Positions 1 to 5,146 are shown, counted from the first letter of the stretch. The stretch: 5,803 nt of DNA from Syntrophaceae bacterium UBA5744 (GCA_002419215.1 DIFQ01000051.1:1-5803), one strand, 5' to 3'. The notes: a model not told the origin generated them from the letters alone. Numbers and translations are program-made.

Positions 1-902
1 CAGCCGCCCGTCTGCCGCTCCATCCCGGCGCGGTCGGCGCCGGCCGGCGCGGGGATGTCGAGAACCGGGCAAACGGTGTCCCGGTGACGCCGGGCCAGCT
101 CGGCGGGGGTGGTGATCTCGATGCCCGGAAACTCCGGCAGCGCCTCGGCGACACCTGTCCAGAAGTCGTGGATCGCCTCGCTCTCCGGGCCCGTCATGCC
201 CATGTGCTCGAGGTTGTACCCCAGGAGCACGACCCCCTCTGCGCCCTGTGCGATGCGCTCCAGGTAACGGCGGGGCGTGAGGGAGCTCTTCGCGAACCGG
301 AGCTGGATGTCGTCGCTCAGCTTACGGTTTCGCGGGATGACGAGCAGCTCCGCCGCCGGCGCCCGGTACACGGTCCCGCTCTCGGCGCCGGGTTGTGCCG
401 CCTCGGCGAGCATCGCCGTGTACCCCATGTCGGAGACCACGGAGGCGATTTCGTTGTTGAAGATCAGGTCCGTGTTGCAGAAGGACGTGGGGCGGGTCCC
501 GAAATGCCTGGCCAGCCGGTCCCGGTGCAGGGAGACCTGGTCCCGGAATTCCTGCTTGCGGGGATCCTCGAAGAGGCTTGCCAGGGAGTGATAGTGCGTC
601 TCGTCGAGAACCTCTACACGCTCGCCTTCCCGGCCCGCGTCGAGGAGGTCCTGCAGGGCCTTGATGACCCCGCTCTGGTAGAGTTCCGCCTGATCCAGGA
701 ACGTGCCGGACAGGCCCACGGTGAGCTTGAGCTCGGGCCGTTTCGCGACAAGCGACGTCAGGGTCCGGATGGCGGGAAGGTAGCAGTCCCGGGCCTTTTC
801 CGTGAAGACCTCCCGGTTCCTCTCGTCCCACAGGAACTGGTCCCGTTCGGGATGGAGCAGGAAAGGAAGGTGGAATTGAAAGTAGAAGATGACGGACAAC
901 AT
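1..902 (-). CDS. GH57 alpha-amylase-like protein, C-terminus cut by window edge
   Basis: About 300 residues are visible before the frame leaves the window; no stop codon is reached. The N-terminus (MLSVIFYFQFHLPFLLHPER) is the classic opening of glycoside hydrolase family 57, a (beta/alpha)7-barrel family acting on alpha-glucans, with the usual HQP motif here read as HLP (residues 11-13). The segment around FCNTDLIFNNEIASVVSDMGY (residues 141-161) aligns with the family's nucleophile region, but the position normally Glu is Asp145. The segment VVLLGYNLEHMGM (224-236) aligns with the region carrying the catalytic Asp, and that position is Gly228. The protein may therefore be one of the 'alpha-amylase-like' homologues without normal hydrolase activity. 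The start is the ATG 55 bp after the stop of the upstream transglutaminase-like gene; the ribosome site is weak (AGGGA, 11 nt away), which fits co-transcription. There is no signal peptide, so it is cytoplasmic. GH57 alpha-amylases usually run to about 400 residues or more, so perhaps a quarter is missing. Family assignment is firm; the substrate is unknown. Confidence 0.88.
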   Translation of the reverse strand, partial: MLSVIFYFQFHLPFLLHPERDQFLWDERNREVFTEKARDCYLPAIRTLTSLVAKRPELKLTVGLSGTFLDQAELYQSGVIKALQDLLDAGREGERVEVLDETHYHSLASLFEDPRKQEFRDQVSLHRDRLARHFGTRPTSFCNTDLIFNNEIASVVSDMGYTAMLAEAAQPGAESGTVYRAPAAELLVIPRNRKLSDDIQLRFAKSSLTPRRYLERIAQGAEGVVLLGYNLEHMGMTGPESEAIHDFWTGVAEALPEFPGIEITTPAELARRHRDTVCPVLDIPAPAGADRAGMERQTGG

Positions 903-957
903 GGCGTCGTATATCCCTGCCTCGCGCCGAACCGCCGGCAGACAGCCTGCCGCCCGA

Positions 958-1662
958 TCAGCGGTTCTCCCCGGAGCCGCCCGCTTCTTTCAGGGCTTCA
1001 CGGGCGAAATCGCCGCCGACGACGGCCCCGCCCCGGGGGAAGAACTCGGGGTAGTTCCGCTGCAACTCGTCGACGATCCTGTCGAAGGGCACATCCGCAA
1101 AGGCCCCGTGGTCGTGCATGTACTGCATGTGCCTGTGCCCGCGGCTGTCGTACTCGTGAAAGAGGCAATCCGACGTGCCGTCGAATTCCAGGGGCCTGAC
1201 GCCGAATTTCTCGCAGAGGCTCATGTTGAACGTCGGCGTGACCTTGAACCAGCGGCCCTCCAGGAACAGCTCCGTGTACCCGTGAAAGATGAAAACATCG
1301 GTCTTCATCAGCTTCCGGAGTCGCTCCGTGCTCAGGTGGTTTTTGACGTCGGCAAACCCGACCCGCGACGCAATCCCCGACGCACGGGCGACCGCGGCCA
1401 GGGCGATGGCCTTCGCCACGCAGTACCCCCTGCCCCTGCCGAGGATAACGCTCGCCTTGTACTCTTCCCGGACGAGCCGGATGTTGTATGGGTCGTAGAG
1501 GATCTCGTCGCGGACGGCCCGGAAGAGGCTGACGGCCTTGTCCTTCGGCGCTTCGCCCTTTGCATGGGCCCGGGCAAAGTCGATCACCGCCGGGGAGTCG
1601 GAGTCGATGAAGAACGTCGGCCGGAGGTAGTTGCGGAGATCTTCCGGATCTTGTTTTTCCAT
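958..1662 (-). CDS. Transglutaminase-like superfamily protein
   Basis: A 234-residue cytoplasmic protein with the transglutaminase/papain-like core. Cys81 lies in GRGYCVAKAIALAAVARASGI (78-98), the nucleophile helix typical of this superfamily, preceded by the usual region of about 50 residues (DKAVSLFRAVRDEILYDPYN). His127 lies in HGYTELFLEGRWFKVTPTFN (127-146). The third residue, normally the Asp of a 'DPT/DPTF' motif, is Thr142 (VTPTFN). I believe this substitution recurs in a bacterial subfamily with a following GVRPLEFDG stretch (154-162), so another acidic residue such as Asp161 could serve. Members of the superfamily may be proteases, amidases or cross-linking enzymes; the substrate here is unknown. 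The ATG is preceded by AGGGGGG with a 5-nt spacer, supporting the start. It is the first gene of a minus-strand unit, 55 bp ahead of the GH57-like gene. A His/Asp-rich patch (HRHMQYMHDHGAF, 176-188) might bind a metal, but that is speculation. Confidence 0.85.
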   Translation of the reverse strand: MEKQDPEDLRNYLRPTFFIDSDSPAVIDFARAHAKGEAPKDKAVSLFRAVRDEILYDPYNIRLVREEYKASVILGRGRGYCVAKAIALAAVARASGIASRVGFADVKNHLSTERLRKLMKTDVFIFHGYTELFLEGRWFKVTPTFNMSLCEKFGVRPLEFDGTSDCLFHEYDSRGHRHMQYMHDHGAFADVPFDRIVDELQRNYPEFFPRGGAVVGGDFAREALKEAGGSGENR

Positions 1663-1797
1663 GGGAACCCCCCTGGTCTTGCCATGGGCCTTCGGGCCGG
1701 GAAAGCCCGGGCCGTCTATGCCGCTTCCTGACGGTTTCTCTTCCGGCCGGGGAAGGGATACTCCGGCCGGGAAGACGCACTGCAGGCACGATATCGT

Positions 1798-1825
1798 ATT
1801 TTAGAAATCCATTCAAGGGGTTAAA
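1798..1825 (-). promoter_or_regulatory. Candidate sigma70-type promoter for the transglutaminase-GH57 unit
   Basis: On the minus strand, TTTAAC (1825-1820) and TAAAAT (1803-1798) are separated by 16 bp. The -10 matches five of six consensus bases; the -35 is weak. A transcript starting near 1790 would have a leader of about 130 nt. A perfect 10-bp palindrome, ACGATATCGT (1788-1797), sits at the predicted start site and could be an operator. This is inferred from sequence only. Confidence 0.3.
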
Positions 1826-1989
1826 AGAGAACGGGGCAGAGTGCGATTGCCGGTCGAGTGCGGGACCTGCTTCGACATGAGGGTTGGAACGATGGCACGC
1901 GCATGCCCCGCAGCGCCTGACGCGGGCCTGTCGAACGTTGCCGCGGGGAAGCGCGAGAAGGCGGAGAAATCCCCGGTGCGCGGGATTTT

Positions 1990-2025
1990 AATAATATAAA
2001 AGGCTTGCCTCGTTGGAGACAAGCC
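1990..2025 (-). terminator. Probable rho-independent terminator, minus strand
   Basis: Read on the minus strand, GGCTTG and CAAGCC form the outer stem and CTC/GAG the inner stem around a 4-base loop, with one A-C mismatch (2025-2002). TTTTATATTATT follows directly (2001-1990). The T-rich tail lies only on this side, so it ends leftward transcription. No protein gene lies just upstream on the minus strand: the nearest is the CBS gene, more than 660 bp away. It may therefore end a non-coding transcript or long read-through. Confidence 0.55.
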
Positions 2026-2062
2026 GTTGAAAGGGGTATACCTAAAAATTTCGATAATGGCG

Positions 2063-2412
2063 TCATTCATGGAGGAGAGCGCCGTTGATCCCCTCCACGA
2101 ACGAATAGGAGAGAGGTAGATGATAGAGAGAGTACGTTGTCGTTCCGGAGAACGTTGTTTTCCAGTGATCCGCCCTGCCCGGTTCCGTTCCCTGTCGCGT
2201 GGTATTCATTCATGGGGGGGCTTCGTTGCCCCCCCCATGAACGAATAGGAGAGAGGTAGATGACAGAGAGAGTACGTTGTCGTTCCGGAGAACGTTGTTT
2301 TCCCGTGATCCGCCTTGCCCGGTTCCATTCCCTGTCTCTTGGTATTCATTCATGGGGGGATCTTCATTGAACCCCCCATGAACGAATAGGAGAGAGGTAG
2401 ATGACAGAGAGA
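2063..2412. repeat. 140-bp tandem repeat, about 2.5 copies, each with a long hairpin
   Basis: Two full copies and a third truncated one follow each other with a period of 140-141 bp (for example ACGAATAGGA at 2101, 2241 and 2382). The third copy stops matching after ATGACAGAGAGA at 2412. Each copy opens with an inverted repeat: ATTCATTCAT plus a G-rich arm, an 8-16 base loop, then a C-rich arm plus ATGAACGAAT. The apical arm differs between copies but stays paired: GGAGG/CCTCC in copy 1, G7/C7-8 in copy 2, G6/C6 in copy 3. The rest of the unit is nearly identical and contains a smaller inverted repeat, CGTTC-CGGA-GAACG. The A-C mismatches in the plus-strand stem become G-U pairs if the minus strand is transcribed. 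Each copy also carries AGGAG 8 nt before an ATG, opening very small frames. I do not recognise the element. Confidence 0.9.
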
Positions 2413-2489
2413 ATTCCAGTTCAGCCGGAAGGCTTCATTTCATGTCAAGAGCGGCGATCGGGTTGATCGCTTGATTCGTGACGTTTATA

Positions 2490-2567
2490 CCCGATGAAAC
2501 GGGCAAAAAATATCGGAGCAACTCTGATTTTCCCATCAGACATACGCCTACAGGGATGCCCGTTTTT
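2490..2567. other. Structured element with mutually exclusive stem-loops
   Basis: A 9-bp long-range stem, AAACGGGCA (2497-2505) with TGCCCGTTT (2557-2565), encloses either of two hairpins sharing the same bases. One is ATCGGAG/CTCTGAT (2512-2518 with 2522-2528, loop CAA, one G-T pair). The other is TCTGAT/ATCAGA (2523-2528 with 2535-2540). A third hairpin, CCCG/CGGG (2490-2493 with 2500-2503), competes with the long-range stem. T runs follow on both strands (2563-2567 plus; 2511-2505 minus). The architecture recalls a switch or attenuator, but the class and even the transcribed strand are not settled by sequence. Confidence 0.45.
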
Positions 2568-2615
2568 GTCCTACAATATGGGAAATAATTCCTCTATGCG
2601 GAACATTTTGAATAA

Positions 2616-2644
2616 AATATAAGCCACGATTTCGGAAAAGACAA
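2616..2644 (-). promoter_or_regulatory. Candidate sigma70-type promoter, minus strand
   Basis: On the minus strand TTGTCT (2644-2639) and TATATT (2621-2616) are spaced by exactly 17 bp; the -10 matches five of six consensus bases and the -35 four of six. Just upstream lies a T-rich tract (about 2663-2649) that could act as an UP element. It points leftward, away from the CBS gene, into the structured element and tandem repeats. Confidence 0.45.
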
Positions 2645-2685
2645 GGGGAAAAAAGAAAAAATTTCGTGGACGGGTGTTTGGGTTC

Positions 2686-3150
2686 TCAACCCTGTTTGTC
2701 CGAGGGCATGAGCGTCCGCAGGACATCCTCCTTGCCGATCACGCCCACGAGGCGGCCGCGATCCAGCACCGGCAGGGTATGGATGTTGTTGTTGACCATG
2801 AGAGTGGCGATGTCCTCCAGGTTCGCATCGGGGTCGATGGTGATCGGGTCCGTCGTCATGGCATGGGATACGGTTGTGGCGACGATCTTTTCCACCTCTT
2901 TCTCCAGGCTCCGGTAGGAAGTCAGGGGAATGAGACCGTCGAAAAAGGTGAACAGGGAGGGCAGGGGGAGCCGTTTCTGCTGAACGATGAGATCGTCCTG
3001 GCAGATGATCCCGATGAGCCTGCCGCTTTCGTCGACAACGGGCAGCCCGTTGAAGTGGTTTTCAAGGAGCAGCTTTGCCGCCTGCGTGATCTCCGTCTCG
3101 GGTGTGACGGTGACCACGTTTTTTGTCATGATATCGCTGGCCTTGAGCAT
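2686..3150 (-). CDS. Twin CBS-domain protein
   Basis: A complete 154-residue cytoplasmic protein made almost only of a tandem CBS pair (Bateman module), which in known cases binds adenine nucleotides or related ligands and signals energy state. CBS1 covers about residues 1-54 (ASDIMTKNVVTVTPETEITQA, FNGLPVVDESGRLIGIICQDDL). CBS2 covers about 95-148 (HAMTTDPITIDPDANL, IHTLPVLDRGRLVGVIGKEDVL). The 40-residue linker contains LPSLFTFFDGLIPLTSYRSL (64-83). The ribose-contacting Ser/Thr expected in the G-h-x-S/T-x-x-D motif is Cys50 in the first domain and Gly139 in the second, so binding may be atypical. The ATG is well supported by AAGGAGG 9 nt upstream. It stands alone, with about 600 bp of non-coding DNA upstream and 270 bp downstream to the tandem repeats. 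A short inverted repeat (GGGTT/AACCC, 2680-2692) overlaps its stop codon but has no adjacent T run. The partner protein is unknown. Confidence 0.92.
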   Translation of the reverse strand: MLKASDIMTKNVVTVTPETEITQAAKLLLENHFNGLPVVDESGRLIGIICQDDLIVQQKRLPLPSLFTFFDGLIPLTSYRSLEKEVEKIVATTVSHAMTTDPITIDPDANLEDIATLMVNNNIHTLPVLDRGRLVGVIGKEDVLRTLMPSDKQG

Positions 3151-3254
3151 GGCGCCGTACCTCCTTCATGGATTGCATGCGAGCCGGTCAGAGGCCTGCT
3201 GGTCTCATATCTCGGCTGTTCAAAAATGCCTGAGTTCAAGACGCCTTTCCTGAC

Positions 3255-3360
3255 AGAGGGTAAGAGGGTCTGAAGGTGAGAAGGTTGGAGAAGCCCGGAG
3301 CATGAGTTTGGCCGCCGACTCATCCCACGTTCTTACCCTCTCACCCTCTTACCTTCTCCA
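3255..3360. repeat. Inverted pair of short G-rich repeat arrays
   Basis: The left arm (3255-3293) is a string of degenerate units such as GGGTAAGA, GGTGAGA and GGTTGGAGA. The right arm (3330-3360) is the same kind of array on the opposite strand. AGAGGGTAAGA (3255-3265) is perfectly complementary to TCTTACCCTCT (3331-3341). The 65-bp gap would make a large imperfect stem-loop. Confidence 0.7.
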
Positions 3361-3553
3361 TGTGGACGAATATATCTGCGGGCCGCAGCCGCTAAAGGAT
3401 TGCCGCTGTTTTGCCGATAATGGGAGTGAGGACACCGGTTGGAACCGGCGCCGGGCGGTCACGGGAACCGGGGATTCCCCTCCCGGACGGACCCGGCCCG
3501 CTTCAACCCCGGATCCGGCTGACAGCGTTTCAATCTTCTCCTTCCTTCCCAAC

Positions 3554-3581
3554 TCCCCCCGGGCCGCACCACCCGGGGGGA
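3554..3581. repeat. 10-bp GC-rich inverted repeat
   Basis: TCCCCCCGGG (3554-3563) and CCCGGGGGGA (3572-3581) are perfectly complementary around an 8-base loop. Neither side has a T run, so it is not a standard intrinsic terminator. It lies about 170 bp past the end of the metallo-hydrolase gene on the minus strand. Confidence 0.6.
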
Positions 3582-3612
3582 CCTACATCCAGTCACCCCA
3601 GAAAGCGAAAAA

Positions 3613-3652
3613 AGTGCCTGAGTGCCTGAGTGTTTAAGTGTCTGAGTGAATA
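3613..3652. repeat. 8-bp tandem repeat, five units
   Basis: Units AGTGCCTG, AGTGCCTG, AGTGTTTA, AGTGTCTG and AGTGAATA follow in register from 3613. The first four bases are constant and the last four degenerate. The constant part with a variable remainder resembles the other two arrays in this intergenic region, although the period differs. Confidence 0.8.
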
Positions 3653-3711
3653 GGCGGAAGCATAGTCCGAATTCCGGACGACCAATGCCCCATTCCGGCT
3701 GCGGCCTGACC

Positions 3712-3747
3712 AAACAGACGAAATAGACGAAACAGACGAGATAGACC
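3712..3747. repeat. 9-bp tandem repeat, four units
   Basis: Units AAACAGACG, AAATAGACG, AAACAGACG and AGATAGACC lie in register and end 4 bp before the stop codon of the metallo-hydrolase gene on the minus strand. The units alternate C and T at the fourth position. Confidence 0.85.
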
Positions 3748-3751
3748 GGAT

Positions 3752-4648
3752 TCATGCCCGGCTGCGCCGGATCACGAGGCGGCAGCCGCCGATGATATTG
3801 TCGGAGGTGTAGAGGGCCAGCTCGTCGCGGTAGAACCGCGGATAGAGTTCTTTGATGATGGCGTCCTCGTCGCGGGGGTCGTTTCGGATCTCCTCGCAGA
3901 GGGATCGGGCAGCCTCGCGGGCTTCTTCGAAGGCCTTCCGGGCGTCTTCACCCACAAGCGGACCCTGGTGGGCCAGGCAGAGGATTCGAGGCTCCAGGGC
4001 TTCCAGCCGGTCGATTGCGGCCATGTAGTCCGCGTACCCCGTGAAGAAGATCGGGAAGAACCCGATGCTGGGGATGCGGAAACCCAGGCTGTCGGCAGCC
4101 ATGAGCGCCTGGATCTCCGGGACGTGGACGAGGATGTTGCCGATGGCATGGCCTCCGACATGAAGGATCCGGAGCGTCAACCCGCCCAGGTCAATCGTTT
4201 CGTTGTCGCCGGCGACCTCGGCGCCGTTCATGGAGGGAGGGCGACCGATGGGGGGACGGCCGGGCCGGTGCCCCCGCGATTCGAGAAACTCCGTCATGAA
4301 GCGGTCCTCGGCCACGAGGGCCGCCGCTGTCCTGGGGTGGGCCAGGAATTCCCGGGCGCCCGGTCCGATGACCACGCGGGCTTCGGGGTAGCGTTCCCTC
4401 AGGGCATCGAGCCCGTTGATGTGATCGGGGTGCGGGTGGGTGACAATGAGGGTGTCGGGCTTGACGTCGAGCTTCTCCATCTGGCCGATGACCTCGTCGG
4501 CCACGGCGGAAATCCCCGTGTCGACGAGTGCCGACGCCGCCTTCCCCCGGACGAGATAGAGGTTGAAAAAGGAATTGCCCAGGACCCAGAGACCCTCTGC
4601 CAGGCGCCGGGGGAAGATTGCCGCAGTCTCTTGCGATGGACGTCCCAT
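3752..4648 (-). CDS. Metallo-beta-lactamase-fold hydrolase
   Basis: A 298-residue cytoplasmic protein of the metallo-beta-lactamase superfamily. The N-terminus follows the family pattern (LAEGLWVLGNSFFNLYLVRG, 16-35, then ALVDTG, 40-45). The metal-binding HxHxDH motif is intact: His71, His73, Asp75, His76 in THPHPDHINGLDAL. Further likely ligands are His167 (GGHAIGNI, in place of the common GHTPG), Asp186 (MAADSLGF) and His227 (CLAHQG). The dinuclear site therefore looks complete and the protein is probably an active hydrolase of unknown substrate (thioester, lactone and phosphoester users all exist). The Arg/Pro-rich stretch at about 127-138 looks like a loop insertion. The same frame stays open upstream to 5113, but those codons overlap the ABM gene out of frame. 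I therefore start at the ATG at 4648, where family homology begins. That ATG lies 10 bp after the ABM stop, with AGGGGGG 14 nt away, so translation is probably coupled. Confidence 0.9.
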   Translation of the reverse strand: MGRPSQETAAIFPRRLAEGLWVLGNSFFNLYLVRGKAASALVDTGISAVADEVIGQMEKLDVKPDTLIVTHPHPDHINGLDALRERYPEARVVIGPGAREFLAHPRTAAALVAEDRFMTEFLESRGHRPGRPPIGRPPSMNGAEVAGDNETIDLGGLTLRILHVGGHAIGNILVHVPEIQALMAADSLGFRIPSIGFFPIFFTGYADYMAAIDRLEALEPRILCLAHQGPLVGEDARKAFEEAREAARSLCEEIRNDPRDEDAIIKELYPRFYRDELALYTSDNIIGGCRLVIRRSRA

Positions 4649-4658
4649 GGTCCGGGGA

Positions 4659-4991
4659 TCAACCCCCCTCGTAGCCTTTGAAGCTGCGCAGGGAAACCGA
4701 TTTTTCGGGATACTGAAATACTTCGTACCCGGTTTTCTTGCCCAGGATCTTGTCGATCTTTTCCTGGACCGCAGCGCGTTCCTTGCTCCCGAACCACTTT
4801 TTCCAGTCGTCGATTGTCTGCCAGGTGCTGATGACGAGATACTCTTCGGGGTTGTCGGCGCTGCGCAGCGTCTCGCCGGAGATGTAGCCCGGCTGACGGG
4901 ACGCGAGCGTTCGGAGTTGCGTGATGAGATCCAGAAGAGCCGCTTCTTTTTCCTGCGTGACCTTGCGTTTGATAAGCACTTTGACAAGCAT
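4659..4991 (-). CDS. Antibiotic biosynthesis monooxygenase (ABM) domain protein
   Basis: A 110-residue single-domain protein of the ABM (dimeric alpha-beta barrel) superfamily. Diagnostic features are the beta strand MLVKVLIKRKV (1-11), the helix KEAALLDLITQLRTLASRQP (15-34), and GYISGETLRSADNPEEYLVI (35-54) leading to STWQTIDDWKKWFGSKER (55-72). Members oxidise quinol-like substrates, degrade haem, or have no known activity; none of these can be chosen here. An in-frame GTG lies two codons upstream (4997), but AGGAGG (5004-4999) is only 1 nt from it and 7 nt from the ATG at 4991, so I choose the ATG. It heads a minus-strand pair with the metallo-hydrolase 10 bp downstream, suggesting a shared small-molecule pathway (oxidation followed by ring or ester opening). 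That pathway is inference. Confidence 0.88.
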   Translation of the reverse strand: MLVKVLIKRKVTQEKEAALLDLITQLRTLASRQPGYISGETLRSADNPEEYLVISTWQTIDDWKKWFGSKERAAVQEKIDKILGKKTGYEVFQYPEKSVSLRSFKGYEGG

Positions 4992-5106
4992 GTCCACGCC
5001 TCCTCTCTTGGATTTCCTGCGCGTTGCAATTCATCATAGTACCGATAGGCCCGGACTTCAACGAAAAACTGCCCCGGCCGGCAGGCGGGCCTTCTCTTCA
5101 ATCCTG

Positions 5107-5136
5107 TTGACAAATCAGGGAGAGAAGGTATTTTAT
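5107..5136 (+). promoter_or_regulatory. Sigma70-type promoter for the efflux adaptor gene
   Basis: A perfect -35 box TTGACA (5107-5112) is followed after 18 bp by TTTTAT (5131-5136), or after 16 bp by TATTTT (5129-5134), each matching four of six -10 bases. Transcription would start near 5143, giving a leader of about 90 nt. It lies in the divergent region between this gene and the ABM gene; no comparably good minus-strand promoter was found there. Confidence 0.55.
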
Positions 5137-5146
5137 AGTTCGATGA

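Larger units (their letters stand above)
1663..2062. other. Intergenic region without a supported gene
   Basis: This 400-bp stretch holds the candidate promoter at 1798-1825 and a minus-strand hairpin at 2002-2025. A near-direct repeat of TCCGGCCGGG occurs at about 1742 and 1772. The left part is GC-rich like the neighbouring genes; 1985-2062 is AT-rich. Open frames of about 81-85 codons on the minus strand (1813-2070) lack a Shine-Dalgarno sequence, resemble no family I know, and would run through the hairpin, so I do not call them. Confidence 0.6.
1990..2609 (-). ncRNA. Candidate non-coding transcription unit across the repeats
   Basis: This is inferred from the order of signals on the minus strand. 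A good promoter lies at 2644-2616, a foldable AT-rich segment at 2567-2490, three large hairpins at the tandem repeats, and a terminator-like hairpin with a T-rich tail at 2025-1990. No frame on this strand within the region looks like a real protein gene. The repeat stems pair better as minus-strand RNA (G-U instead of A-C). A transcript of about 0.6 kb would result, unless it stops earlier at the internal T6 run near 2510. The class is unknown; no standard motif of a riboswitch, 6S RNA or tmRNA was recognised. It could also simply be a repeat-rich spacer. Confidence 0.25.
3151..3751. other. Intergenic region of short repeats, no supported gene
   Basis: This 600-bp stretch contains three short-period repeat arrays (listed separately), a GC-rich inverted repeat at 3554-3581, a small inverted repeat GTCCG/CGGAC (3665-3679), and a spaced pair of TTGAAC boxes on the minus strand (around 3239 and 3217) upstream of the CBS gene. 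Several open frames of 65-111 codons cross it on both strands, but they run through the repeats, have no ribosome-binding site that I could see, and show no family features. I regard them as chance frames. No convincing promoter for the CBS gene was found. Confidence 0.65.

Noticed and set aside
84..1731. Long plus-strand open frames (371 and 280 codons) opposite the GH57 and transglutaminase genes
   Set aside because: They are antisense to two genes with clear family motifs, have Arg/Pro/Gly-rich low-complexity composition, and arise from high GC.
1895..1911. Sigma54-like site TGGCACG with a following TGC
   Set aside because: The GG-to-GC distance is one base shorter than the strict -24/-12 spacing, and no gene lies correctly downstream.
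1813..2070. Small minus-strand frames of 81-85 codons
   Set aside because: There is a pyrimidine-rich stretch instead of a Shine-Dalgarno sequence, no recognisable family, and the frame runs through the terminator-like hairpin at 2002-2025.
2063..2412. CRISPR array
   Set aside because: The repeat unit is 140 bp and nearly identical throughout, with no unique spacers and no cas genes nearby.
2440..2455. Minus-strand TTGACA box
   Set aside because: No AT-rich -10 sequence follows at 15-19 bp.
2495..2540. Hammerhead-ribozyme-like CUGAUG and GAUGAAAC fragments
   Set aside because: The conserved core (CUGANGA, GAAA and cleavage-site triplet in the right order around three stems) cannot be completed on either strand.
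3302..3755. Open frames of 67-111 codons on both strands in the repeat-rich spacer
   Set aside because: Their sequences are translations of the short tandem repeats (for example alternating Val/Cys/Phe/Tyr strings); such frames are commonly mis-called as hypothetical proteins.
3968..4681. A 237-codon plus-strand frame
   Set aside because: It lies antisense to the metallo-hydrolase gene with its intact HxHxDH motif; no family features of its own.
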